This document shows positions 1-7,361 of a DNA stretch of 8,565 bases, piece after piece. The notes beneath the pieces were generated by a model. The model made no database searches and was not told the DNA's origin. It saw only the letters and a program-made list of their open reading frames with translations. Numbering within the stretch: the stretch's first letter is position 1; every line of letters begins with the position of its first letter. The position numbers and the translations under genes were made by a program. Source of the DNA: Flavimaricola sp. (GTDB lineage Bacteria; Pseudomonadota; Alphaproteobacteria; Rhodobacterales; Rhodobacteraceae); NCBI GenBank assembly GCA_023300365.1, contig JALZWD010000218.1, positions 1-8,565 on the forward strand, read 5' to 3'.

Positions 1-1105
1 AATAAAAAAAAAGCAACAAAGCAAAATCACCGGGATACGCAACGATCTGGTACCAAGAACTGCGCGATACGCCGAGAAGGCGCGTGTAGTCGTCCGGTGT
101 AGAGACACGCCCCTCCACCAGATCAAACTGCACGCTCGGCTTCTCAAGCGTCATATATTCCATGATCTTGTTCATCGTAGAGATGTTGTTCATCGGGTTC
201 TTTGGATCGGGCGAGACACCGATATCAATCGCGTTCAATGCCGCGAGCAAATCATCGCCATACAAGGCACCCGTAAAGGTGAAATACGCGTCCAATCCGT
301 GCCGCGTCACATCCGCCTTCACTTCCTCAAGCTCGGGTCCGAAACCCACGATCAAGAAATGAACGTCCTTGCGATCCAACGCATCCGTCAAATGGGCTGC
401 GGCCTCAACAAGCAGGTCCATGCCCTCTTGCTGACCGATCACCCCCACATAGCCCAGAACCGTCCCAGCCCCCTTGCGGTAGCTGTCATCGCCGGGGCCC
501 GGCTTAAACGTCTCGATCCGCGGCGCAGAGCGGACGACGAACACATCCTCGGGGTCCATCTTGCCGCGCCGAATGGCGATTTCTTTGAAGGATCCGTTCG
601 TGGCCATCGACACAGCGGCCGTGCGAAACGTCATCCGCTCCCAGATCAGCATGATCTTGTACAACAGACCCTTTTTGTCGAACTTGGCCTCAAACAATTC
701 TGGGCAAACATCGTGGTGGTCAAACATATAAGTGACGCCCCACAGGCGGTACCACCAGGCCATCACAAACACCAAATCCGGCGGGTTACAGCCTTGGATG
801 ACGTCAAAGCCACGCTCGCGCCAAATCTTGCGCCCAAGCCGGAACCAATGCCACATAGCATAAAGGTATTCCTTGGCATAAGCCACAGCACCTGCATGGG
901 CCTCAACCGGCATCGGGTGGCGATAAATATGCACACCCTCGATCTCTTCATAAGCTTCGTTCCAGCCACGCCCCATCGGACACAGAACGGATACCTCGTA
1001 TCCCGCCTTCTGCAGCGTCGTCGCCTCAAGCCATACACGCCGATCCAGCGGCACAGGCAGATTTTCGACGACAATCAAAATGCGTCGCGACGTATCAAAA
1101 CTCAT
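1..1105 (-). CDS. Family 4 glycosyltransferase, 3' end missing at window edge
   Basis: This is the real gene on the minus strand; it has no stop before position 1, so the C-terminus is outside the window (368 codons visible). It probably transfers a sugar from a nucleotide-sugar donor to a growing surface polysaccharide at the cytoplasmic face of the membrane. What can be seen: an N-terminal GT-B acceptor domain with NLPVPLDRRVW (residues 15-25), the motif DHHDVCPELFEAKF (from residue 129), the donor domain beginning LGYVGVIGQQEG (217-228), LIVGFGPE near 255-265, and KIMEYM (313-318) where the donor-binding glutamate of this family lies. The ATG at 1105-1103 has a good ribosome site, GAAGGA, six bases upstream. 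Beyond VEGRVS (residue 335) the usual family sequence is lost, see findings. The donor and acceptor sugars cannot be told from the sequence. It is divergent from the UDP-glucose dehydrogenase gene, which supports a polysaccharide role. Confidence 0.9.
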   Translation of the reverse strand, partial: MSFDTSRRILIVVENLPVPLDRRVWLEATTLQKAGYEVSVLCPMGRGWNEAYEEIEGVHIYRHPMPVEAHAGAVAYAKEYLYAMWHWFRLGRKIWRERGFDVIQGCNPPDLVFVMAWWYRLWGVTYMFDHHDVCPELFEAKFDKKGLLYKIMLIWERMTFRTAAVSMATNGSFKEIAIRRGKMDPEDVFVVRSAPRIETFKPGPGDDSYRKGAGTVLGYVGVIGQQEGMDLLVEAAAHLTDALDRKDVHFLIVGFGPELEEVKADVTRHGLDAYFTFTGALYGDDLLAALNAIDIGVSPDPKNPMNNISTMNKIMEYMTLEKPSVQFDLVEGRVSTPDDYTRLLGVSRSSWYQIVAYPGDFALLLFFY

Positions 1106-1607
1106 GAAGTGTCCTTCAAGATAAATTGGTCAAGATCAACAGCCTCGAAAGGCCCGGCCCCAACCGGTTATCTTGTTGGGTTGGGTTTAATCCATCGGTC
1201 ACGGCTATAAAACTTATTTTGCACTTTTTTACCACCTGCCCCCTACGTTACCCATTCACTGCGACAACAAAACCGTGTGGATTGACGGTTTCGTTTCCGA
1301 ACCCGCCCCTAAGCCGCTCGGAAAACGCCCAAAGCCACGAGGCATGCGATCCTCATGTATCAAGTGATTCTCACAAAAAGCTCTTGAAATTCCACTTTTG
1401 TGGGCGCCCGCATGCGGCTGTGGCGGCACCATTTGAAGTTCAGCCCTTAAAGACCTTCGCACCTAACTTGATGCTCTACGCCCCCTCTGCCGCGTGATCT
1501 TGCCAATCGCCTAGGGTCCACTGGTTTTTGGCCCGAAAAATGCCGTATAGGTCTGGCACCCCCAAGCCAAACCCGTAAGTGTTCGCGCAACAAGGACCAA
1601 GACCGTT
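1106..1607. other. Divergent intergenic region, 502 bp
   Basis: This is the shared upstream region of the minus-strand glycosyltransferase gene and the plus-strand UDP-glucose dehydrogenase gene. It should hold both promoters, but I found no -35/-10 pair good enough to call; GTATAG at 1545-1550 is at best a weak -10 for the dehydrogenase. Open frames here (for example 1126-1497 plus, 1256-1462 minus) have no ribosome site and low-complexity, Ser/Pro/Cys-rich translations, so I treat them as chance. Visible structure is a dyad at 1266-1295 and a perfect 10-bp palindrome CCGCATGCGG at 1408-1417. Confidence 0.6.
1266..1295. repeat. Inverted repeat, possible operator
   Basis: The arms AACAAAACCGT (1266-1276) and ACGGTTTCGTT (1285-1295) are inverted copies with a single mismatch and an 8-base spacer. 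No T-run follows on either strand, so an operator is more likely than a terminator. It lies about 160 bp upstream of the glycosyltransferase start and 310 bp upstream of the dehydrogenase start. Binding factor unknown; a chance origin is not excluded. Confidence 0.4.
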
Positions 1608-2783
1608 ATGCAAGAAACCAAAATCACCGTAGTGGGGATTGGCTATGTTGGCCTGTCAAACGCCGTCCTGTTGGCCCAGAACAATCCCGTCACCGCCGTT
1701 GATGTCACACCTGCGCGCGTCGACATGCTTAATGCCCGGCAAAGCCCGATTGTGGATGCCGAACTGGCCGATTATCTGGCCACACGCGATTTGGACTTAA
1801 CCGCCACGCTGGATGGGCCTGCGGCCATGGCAGGGGCGGATTTGATTTTTGTGGCCACGCCCACAAATTACGATCCGAACGCGAATTTCTTTGATACTTC
1901 GAGTGTTGAGGCCGTCGTCGAACAGGCTTTGGCGGTAAACGACCACGCCACCATTGTGATCAAGTCCACCATTCCCGTGGGCTTTACTGCGGCCCTGTCC
2001 AAACGCCTTGGCACCGACCGCCTGCTCTTTTCGCCCGAGTTTTTGCGCGAAGGCCGCGCCCTTTATGACAATCTGCACCCCAGCCGGATTGTCGTTGGAG
2101 GCGACGGTCCGCGCGCAGCGCAAGTGGCGGCTTTGTTACAACAAGGCGCGCTCAAAAAGGACGTCGACACGCTCTTTACCGGCCCCTCCGAAGCCGAAGC
2201 GATCAAATTGTTTGCCAATACCTACCTCGCCATGCGCGTCGCCTATTTCAACGAGCTCGACAGCTATGCGATGGCCCACGGCATGGACAGCCGCGCCATC
2301 ATCGACGGCGTTGGCCTCGATCCACGCATCGGCAGCCATTACAACAACCCCTCCTTTGGTTATGGCGGCTATTGCCTGCCCAAAGACACCAAACAGCTGC
2401 TCGCCAATTACGCAAAAGTGCCGCAAAACATCATGCAGGCCATTGTCGACGCCAATACCACCCGCAAAGATTTCATCGCCGATCAAATCATCGCCCAAGG
2501 CCCCGAATGCGTTGGCATCTACCGACTGACGATGAAAACCGGGTCGGATAATTTCCGCGACAGTTCGGTTCAGGGCATCATGAAACGGATTAAGGCCAAG
2601 GGCATCGAAGTGGTGGTGTTTGAACCCGCCTTGGACGCGCCCGAATTCTTTGGCTCCGAGGTCGTGCACGATATTGCGGCCTTTAAGGCCCGCGCCAATG
2701 TGATCGTGGCCAACCGCGCCACCGATGAATTGGCCGATGTGGCAGACAAAGTCTTTAGCCGCGATTTGTTTGGCCAAGACTAG
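1608..2783 (+). CDS. ugd: UDP-glucose 6-dehydrogenase
   Basis: Cytoplasmic enzyme that oxidises UDP-glucose to UDP-glucuronate with two NAD+, supplying an acidic sugar for exopolysaccharide or capsule. The 391-residue length matches the short HasB/KfaD-like class. Seen in order: Rossmann motif GIGYVG (residues 10-15) with the ribose-binding aspartate D32; [10 protein letters not shown] near 125-134; SPEFLREG with E144 and E148; K200 in [33 protein letters not shown] with the catalytic nucleophile C256, followed by LPKD with D260; and the UDP-binding C-terminal segment [16 protein letters not shown]. All residues expected for catalysis (by comparison with the streptococcal enzyme) are present, so it should be active. 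The ATG at 1608 has AAGGA at 1592-1596, 11 bases upstream. It is divergent from the glycosyltransferase gene. GDP-mannose dehydrogenase is a related alternative, but the [18 protein letters not shown] block favours UDP-glucose. Confidence 0.95.
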   Translation: MQETKITVVGIGYVGLSNAVLLAQNNPVTAVDVTPARVDMLNARQSPIVDAELADYLATRDLDLTATLDGPAAMAGADLIFVATPTNYDPNANFFDTSSVEAVVEQALAVNDHATIVIKSTIPVGFTAALSKRLGTDRLLFSPEFLREGRALYDNLHPSRIVVGGDGPRAAQVAALLQQGALKKDVDTLFTGPSEAEAIKLFANTYLAMRVAYFNELDSYAMAHGMDSRAIIDGVGLDPRIGSHYNNPSFGYGGYCLPKDTKQLLANYAKVPQNIMQAIVDANTTRKDFIADQIIAQGPECVGIYRLTMKTGSDNFRDSSVQGIMKRIKAKGIEVVVFEPALDAPEFFGSEVVHDIAAFKARANVIVANRATDELADVADKVFSRDLFGQD

Positions 2784-2795
2784 CGGCGGGCCGCT
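2782..2795 (+). terminator. Weak hairpin just after the dehydrogenase stop
   Basis: AGCGG (2782-2786) pairs with CCGCT (2791-2795) around a 4-base loop, overlapping the TAG stop codon. It is GC-rich but no clear T-run follows, so its role as a terminator is doubtful; the dehydrogenase and receptor genes could be co-transcribed across the ~90-bp gap. Confidence 0.2.
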
Positions 2796-2862
2796 CTTAG
2801 ACGCTTTGGAAACCGAATTGTAATCTTCCTGCGCCACACCTGTGCCAACTATGCTTTGGTAC

Positions 2863-2868
2863 AAAGGG
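2863..2868 (+). promoter_or_regulatory. Ribosome binding site that decides the receptor start
   Basis: AAAGGG lies six bases before the ATG at 2875. The in-frame GTG at 2842 and ATG at 2851 have no such site upstream, and starting there would only add 8-11 residues before the basic N-terminus and first membrane helix. Confidence 0.65.
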
Positions 2869-2874
2869 CTCAGG

Positions 2875-5331
2875 ATGTCTTTAACTTCGCTTCGATTTGC
2901 GTTCAAACTGCCTTTGGCGATCATCGCCTTGGGGTTTGTCATCACTGCGGCCGTATCCTGGCTGGCCTATCAACAATCCAACACCACCGTTCTCAACCAG
3001 GTTGAAACCCGGCTGAATGTGCTCATGTCCGAACGCGTCGCTCAATTGGAACGCTGGGCCGAAAACACACAACAAGTGGTTGCCTCATATGGTGATTTTC
3101 CATGGATTGTCGGGGCGATAACCGCTTTTTCCAACGCCTATCCCGCCGCCGAAGACAGCCCCACCCAAACACTGCAACAGCTTTACATCACCGACAATCC
3201 CCACCCCGCCGATAGCCGCGATCTCTTGGACCGCGCCGAGGCAAGCGGCGCCTATCACGGGATGCACGCCCGATATCACCCCTTCTTTCGCGACCTGAAG
3301 AACCAGCACGAATTCTACGATGTCTTTTTGTTCAACGCCCAAGGTGATCTGATTTATTCGGTGTACAAAGAGGCCGATTACGCCACTAATTTTCTCACCG
3401 GCCCCCATGCCGATTCTGGGTTGGGCCGCGTTTACCGGGCCGCCCTCGAAGGAGAGGCAGGCACAGTTTATAGTGACGATTTTGCGGAATATGCGCCGAG
3501 CAATCGCGCGCCCGCAGCCTTTTTGGCCACGCCCGTCATCGACAGACGCGGCACGCCGATTGGCGTCATCGCCGTGCAACTGCCGGTTTCCGTGATTGGC
3601 AATATCCTCAACAACAACGAAGGATTGGGGGAAACAGGCGATATTCAGGCCGCGAGCGAAGATGGCCGTGCCCATACCCCCCCACGCTTTGAAGATGGTG
3701 TTCCGCTATTGGGGCAATTGCTCACGCCCCAAAGACGCGCCGCGTTTGAACAGGCCGATGGCGCCTTCCTGATTGGGGTGCCCGGCACCCGTGGCGCGTC
3801 TGTTTTGGCCGGGTCGCGCGAGATGGAAATATTTGATTTCAATTGGCGGCTCATGGCCGAACTCGAAGAGGCCGAGGCCCTGATCCCAGTGGTCGCCCTT
3901 CGCAATAAGATGCTGGCTGTGGGCGGGGGATTTTTACTGGTCTCGGGGCTGCTTGGATGGGGGCTTGCGGCAATGATCACCCATCCATTGTCTCGGCTGG
4001 GCCAATCCATGCAGGCGGTCTCGGACCGCTCTCCCAATTTCACTGTGCCCGACACCGCGCGCGGCGATGAAATCGGTGCCTTGGCCAATATCCTTGTCGG
4101 CTTCCAAGACGGTCTTGCCAAATCCGACACCCAAGAGAAAAACATCCGCGCCCAACAACAAGAACAACACCGCGTGGTTGAGAAATTAAGCATCGGACTT
4201 ACCCATTTGGCCGAAGGTAACCTGACCCAGCCCATCACCCAAAGCTTTGCCCAAGATTATGATCAATTGCGCCTTGATTATAACCGCACGCTCGAAACCT
4301 TATCCCAAACCATCCGCGCCCTATCGACCAATGCGGCCACCATCCAAGATCGCGCCAAGAGTATCGCCACCGGCTCAGGCGATCTGTCCCAACGCACCGA
4401 AAATCAGGCCGCCACCCTCGAGCAAACCGTCGCAGCCCTTGATGAAATGACGGCCAGCGTCCGCTCGGCGGCGCAAGGCGCAAAAGAAGTTGCAGGAATC
4501 GTCCGCGAGGCGCAGACCGACGCGGAATCCAGCGAACCCGTGGTCCGCGATGCTGTCGCCGCCATGACCGAAATCGAGGCTTCCTCAAATTCGATTTCGC
4601 AGATCATCACTGTGATCAATGATATCTCGTTCCAAACCAATCTATTGGCTTTGAATGCCGGGGTTGAGGCGGCGCGGGCCGGCGAGGCGGGCCGCGGATT
4701 TGCGGTTGTTGCCTCCGAGGTGCGCGCACTTGCGCAGAAGTCCGCAGGCGCCGCCAAAGAAATCAAAGATCTGATCGACGGCAGCACCGAACAAGTAGAG
4801 CGCGGCGTGGTTCTTGTGGGCGATGCCGGCAGCGCGCTGAACCGTATTGTTGAGCGGATTGGCCATATTTCACAGGTGGTCTCCGGCATGGCCACAGGGG
4901 CCGCCGAGCAATCCACCGGCCTCAACGAGATTAACATTGGCGTCGGGCAATTGGACAAGGTCACACAGCAAAACGCCGCCATGGTCGAAAGCACCACCGC
5001 CAGCAGCGCAACCCTCAACACTGAGGCGCAGCGGCTGGCCAAAGCTGTGTCCTATTTCAAGATCGGGACCGCAACGCCCACCAAATCTACAGCCTCGCCC
5101 AAGACCGCATTCGCCGCGCCACCCGCAGATATTGGATCAAAAACCAGTGCCCCGCAGGGCGCCCCTGTCACCCCCAGTGATACGTCCAAAGACGCGGCAT
5201 CCCCCCCAGACAATCAGCCCACGGCCCCAAATCCAGAACCATCCCCAACAGCGGCGCGCCCGGTTGCACAGATGCGCCCGACATCACAAACCATACTCGA
5301 CGATGATGTCGGCGTTTGGCAGGATTTCTAG
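2875..5331 (+). CDS. Methyl-accepting chemotaxis protein with Cache-type sensor and CheR-docking-like tail
   Basis: Inner-membrane chemoreceptor of 818 residues that should sense a periplasmic ligand and control CheA through CheW. Seen in order: first membrane helix (about residues 12-32); a periplasmic domain of about 310 residues resembling a Cache sensor ([36 protein letters not shown], then [16 protein letters not shown]); second membrane helix (about 346-368); a HAMP domain starting at [10 protein letters not shown]; a second HAMP-like segment ([14 protein letters not shown], about 440-480); methylation helices with [18 protein letters not shown] and [12 protein letters not shown]; and the conserved hairpin tip [20 protein letters not shown] near 598. 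A Pro/Ala/Ser-rich tail of about 90 residues (729-818) ends in VWQDF, matching the x-W-x-x-F form of the CheR-binding pentapeptide. The domain set is complete and the frame intact. No che genes are nearby, so it is an orphan receptor here. Ligand unknown. Confidence 0.95.
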   Translation: MSLTSLRFAFKLPLAIIALGFVITAAVSWLAYQQSNTTVLNQVETRLNVLMSERVAQLERWAENTQQVVASYGDFPWIVGAITAFSNAYPAAEDSPTQTLQQLYITDNPHPADSRDLLDRAEASGAYHGMHARYHPFFRDLKNQHEFYDVFLFNAQGDLIYSVYKEADYATNFLTGPHADSGLGRVYRAALEGEAGTVYSDDFAEYAPSNRAPAAFLATPVIDRRGTPIGVIAVQLPVSVIGNILNNNEGLGETGDIQAASEDGRAHTPPRFEDGVPLLGQLLTPQRRAAFEQADGAFLIGVPGTRGASVLAGSREMEIFDFNWRLMAELEEAEALIPVVALRNKMLAVGGGFLLVSGLLGWGLAAMITHPLSRLGQSMQAVSDRSPNFTVPDTARGDEIGALANILVGFQDGLAKSDTQEKNIRAQQQEQHRVVEKLSIGLTHLAEGNLTQPITQSFAQDYDQLRLDYNRTLETLSQTIRALSTNAATIQDRAKSIATGSGDLSQRTENQAATLEQTVAALDEMTASVRSAAQGAKEVAGIVREAQTDAESSEPVVRDAVAAMTEIEASSNSISQIITVINDISFQTNLLALNAGVEAARAGEAGRGFAVVASEVRALAQKSAGAAKEIKDLIDGSTEQVERGVVLVGDAGSALNRIVERIGHISQVVSGMATGAAEQSTGLNEINIGVGQLDKVTQQNAAMVESTTASSATLNTEAQRLAKAVSYFKIGTATPTKSTASPKTAFAAPPADIGSKTSAPQGAPVTPSDTSKDAASPPDNQPTAPNPEPSPTAARPVAQMRPTSQTILDDDVGVWQDF

Positions 5332-5356
5332 GGGCGCCAGATGGCCCACCCCCTAG
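5328..5356. terminator. Hairpin between convergent genes, holding both stop codons
   Basis: CTAGGGG (5328-5334) pairs perfectly with CCCCTAG (5350-5356) across a 15-base loop. The receptor stop TAG (5329-5331) lies in the left arm and the stop of the minus-strand small ORF (5355-5353) in the right arm. On the plus strand it is followed by CGGTTTTCG, a short T-run; no T-run follows on the minus strand. It is a plausible but weak terminator for the receptor gene, possibly acting in both directions. Confidence 0.4.
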
Positions 5357-5535
5357 CGGTTTTCGTCAACATAGGCCCGCAAAACCGCATGTATGCCGTC
5401 CAATGCGTTTTCACCTTTGCTCTCAAAGTCATCAAAAATATCCACACCGACCTGCAGGACAATCGTTGTCGGAGCCGCTGACGTCAGGTTTGATCTGCCA
5501 TTTTTGGGGCCGATCTCTTCATCGCCACCGCGCAC
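5353..5535 (-). CDS. Small ribbon-helix-helix/BrnA-antitoxin-like protein, start uncertain
   Basis: A 60-residue frame with GTG as its only usable start; the frame is open upstream only to about 5574, inside the end of the RTX gene. The C-terminal half, TTIVLQVGVDIFDDFESKG followed by IHAVLRAYVDENR, resembles the C-terminal ribbon-helix-helix of BrnA-type antitoxins (beta strand, then D-x-x-x-x-F-x-x-x-G, then I-N-A-V-L-R-A-Y). In such systems the antitoxin binds its toxin and represses its own promoter. No toxin gene (BrnT-like) is adjacent. The GTG lacks a well-spaced ribosome site: AAGG sits only about two bases before it. So this may be a 5'-eroded remnant, or it may be translated by coupling to the RTX gene ending 26 bases upstream. 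It is convergent with the receptor gene, with 21 bases between the two stop codons. Family assignment is by eye only. Confidence 0.45.
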   Translation of the reverse strand: MRGGDEEIGPKNGRSNLTSAAPTTIVLQVGVDIFDDFESKGENALDGIHAVLRAYVDENR

Positions 5536-5561
5536 CGCCTTAAGAAACGCGGATGTGGCCG

Positions 5562-6325
5562 TTACAGAATAAAATCACTGCCCGTCAGGAAATTGGTGAG
5601 GTTCACAATGACCTGGAAATCGGCGGTGCCATCACCATTGTGATCCCCCTCAAGCAAGACTGCATTCACCCCCGCGCCAAGCCCTTGAGTTCGCAACTCA
5701 CCTGCTGAATCAAATCCATTGCCGCTAAACTGAGCTGTCCCAATGAAATCAAAAGCGTCGTCCTCGCCGAACGTCAGCGTATTGGCATCCAAACCATCAA
5801 GCCGGATCACATCCTGCCCATGGGTAAATCCGTTGATGAAATCACGGTTGGTGGCCCCTGCGCGGCTATCGGCATAGGTGGTATACACAAACGTATCCGC
5901 CCCACTGCCCCCCACAAGCGTATCGCGCCCGGTATTGCCGGTCAGGATATCATCGCCATCATTGCCGTTGATCTGGTCATTGCCACCCCGCCCGGTCAAC
6001 GCGTTGTTGCCAGCATTGCCCACCAGAGTGCCGGGCGCATCATTGCCAACAGCATTCAAATCGCGCAGATCATCGATGGTGGCCAAACGCACCAACTCGA
6101 CATTGTTGGGTTGGACATAATCGACAAACGCACGCACCGTATCGATGCCGCCGCCTTGGCTAAAGCCGATCTCGCCCAAGACCCGGTCGCCTGCGTTTTC
6201 GACGATATAGAAATCATTCCCCAAGCCGCCCCGAAGCCGGTCGGCCCCAAGCCCCCCATTAAGGACATCATTCCCGGCAAAACCCTGAAGCAAATCACCG
6301 CCCGTGCCCCCAACAAGGGTGTCGC
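5562..6325 (-). repeat. Paralogous RTX/secretion module, copy A
   Basis: Encodes the C-terminal ~250 residues of the 599-residue RTX protein. It aligns end to end with copy B (7591-8316), sharing RTX blocks, the DYVQP-N-ELVRL spacer, the GNDAPGTLVGNAG, TLTGN/ILTGN and DTFVYTTYADSRAG segments and the DFIL end. At DNA level, 5857-5900 matches 7865-7908 with a single mismatch (44 bp). Boundaries are approximate. Confidence 0.85.
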
Positions 6326-7361
6326 CGCCCGAGGTGCCGCTGATGGTCTGTGCAGGTTCGGGCAACAGAGCCAAAATATCGGCCAAGGTCCGCTGACCAT
6401 CCGCAAACGCAAAGCTTTCGATCTCGCGAAATGTCACGCTGTCAGTGGTTGTAGAAACAATGTAATTCGCGCCACTTTGGGTAACGGCATTGATAAAGCT
6501 AAACTCAAAATCAACCGTCAAAAGATCGTCGCCCGCACCACCAATCGCAATATCGACCCCCGGCCCGGTGCGAATATCATCATCGCCCGCGCCGCCATAC
6601 AGGGTGTCATTGCCCTCACCACCAAAAAGCTCGTCATTCCCCGACCCACCAAACAAGGTGTCATTGCCCCCGGCCCCTCGGAATTCAACATTCCGCGCCA
6701 AACCACCGGCATTCATCGTATCGGCACTATCGGTGCCCCAAACCCCGTCGATATAGCTCAGGCTATCGGTGTCACCAAAGGCATCCGTGGCCGTCCCCAG
6801 CCCAAGGTTGATAGTCACACCACCCGTGCCGCCCGTGTCTATTTCGCGGCCATAATCGATCCGGTCATACCCAAGCGATCCATTGAACGTGTCGTTGCCC
6901 GCATAGCCGATCCAATTTTGCGCATGGGCGCTCACCGACCCGGTAAAGGTATCGTTGTCTTGGCTGCCTTGGAAATAATGCGCCCAGGTGAAGGTGGTGT
7001 TGATCAAACCCGCGGTGCCCGACGTCACCGTGCCCGCACCATTGCCGTCCACCACAAAGTGCACGCCGCCAACCCCGGTTTGGTTTTGGTACGATACATC
7101 AATACCATCCCCCAGACCAAAGATCGTCTGGCTGCCAATGACCGTGTCCGCACCGCGGCCAGCCAAAATCAAATCTCCGAAAAAATCCGTCGCGACATTA
7201 CTCGATGAGGCATCAATAAAATCATTACCACGGCCACCATTCAGCGTGTCATACCCACGCCCGCCAGTAAGGGTGTCATTGCCATCACGACCAAAAATTT
7301 GATCGTCATCCGCCGTTCCAATCAGCGTATCAGCCGCTGAAGTTCCTGTAATAATAGCCAT
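5562..7361 (-). CDS. RTX (hemolysin-type Ca-binding repeat) secreted protein, no catalytic domain seen
   Basis: A complete 599-residue acidic protein without a Sec signal peptide, as expected for type I secretion. Glycine/aspartate nonapeptide repeats (GGxGxDxhx), which form Ca-binding parallel beta-rolls outside the cell, begin almost at once (residue ~10) and occur in four blocks: about 10-53, 224-280, 343-397 and 443-494. Residues ~54-220 are a diverged beta-rich stretch containing GGVTINLGLGTATDAFG and SYIDGVWGTDSADTM, typical of long RTX proteins. Between blocks 3 and 4 lies a spacer, GNDFYIVENAGDRVLGE to DYVQPNNVELVRL. The last ~105 residues (DTFVYTTYADSRAG, GDHNGDGTADFQVIVNL, ending DFIL) resemble the serralysin C-terminal and type I secretion domain. 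The ATG at 7361 has AAAAGG about 10 bases upstream. No protease, lipase or lyase motif was found, so the role may be structural (surface layer, biofilm matrix, adhesion), which is inference. No exporter genes are visible. The C-terminal third is paralogous to the next gene's. Confidence 0.93.
   Translation of the reverse strand: MAIITGTSAADTLIGTADDDQIFGRDGNDTLTGGRGYDTLNGGRGNDFIDASSSNVATDFFGDLILAGRGADTVIGSQTIFGLGDGIDVSYQNQTGVGGVHFVVDGNGAGTVTSGTAGLINTTFTWAHYFQGSQDNDTFTGSVSAHAQNWIGYAGNDTFNGSLGYDRIDYGREIDTGGTGGVTINLGLGTATDAFGDTDSLSYIDGVWGTDSADTMNAGGLARNVEFRGAGGNDTLFGGSGNDELFGGEGNDTLYGGAGDDDIRTGPGVDIAIGGAGDDLLTVDFEFSFINAVTQSGANYIVSTTTDSVTFREIESFAFADGQRTLADILALLPEPAQTISGTSGGDTLVGGTGGDLLQGFAGNDVLNGGLGADRLRGGLGNDFYIVENAGDRVLGEIGFSQGGGIDTVRAFVDYVQPNNVELVRLATIDDLRDLNAVGNDAPGTLVGNAGNNALTGRGGNDQINGNDGDDILTGNTGRDTLVGGSGADTFVYTTYADSRAGATNRDFINGFTHGQDVIRLDGLDANTLTFGEDDAFDFIGTAQFSGNGFDSAGELRTQGLGAGVNAVLLEGDHNGDGTADFQVIVNLTNFLTGSDFIL

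Noticed and set aside
299..1210. 303-codon plus-strand open frame
   Set aside because: It lies antisense to the glycosyltransferase gene, whose motifs are clear; its translation is His/Arg/Pro-rich, has no ribosome site and no recognisable domain.
1126..1497. 123-codon plus-strand frame in the intergenic region
   Set aside because: No ribosome site, an implausible composition (Pro, Ser, His, Cys-rich) and no domain or hydrophobic pattern; treated as non-coding.
1554..1568. Sigma-54-like promoter (TGGCAC then GC) before the dehydrogenase
   Set aside because: The GG to GC distance is nine rather than ten bases and the downstream element is AAGCC instead of TTGC.
2136..2945. 269-codon minus-strand open frame
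   Set aside because: It is antisense to the UDP-glucose dehydrogenase, whose catalytic motifs are all in the plus frame; the translation has no family features.
4404..5042. 212-codon minus-strand frame opposite the receptor signalling domain
   Set aside because: Ala/Ser/Arg-rich antisense reading of the heptad repeats of the chemoreceptor; no start signal.
5316..5543. 75-codon plus-strand frame after the receptor gene
   Set aside because: It overlaps the receptor end and the antitoxin-like ORF in another frame, has no ribosome site and a random His/Pro/Arg-rich translation.
5820..7208. 462-codon plus-strand open frame
   Set aside because: It is the antisense shadow of the RTX gene. The repeated GGxGxD codons read backwards give long stop-free Ile/Ala/Pro-rich runs, an expected artefact.
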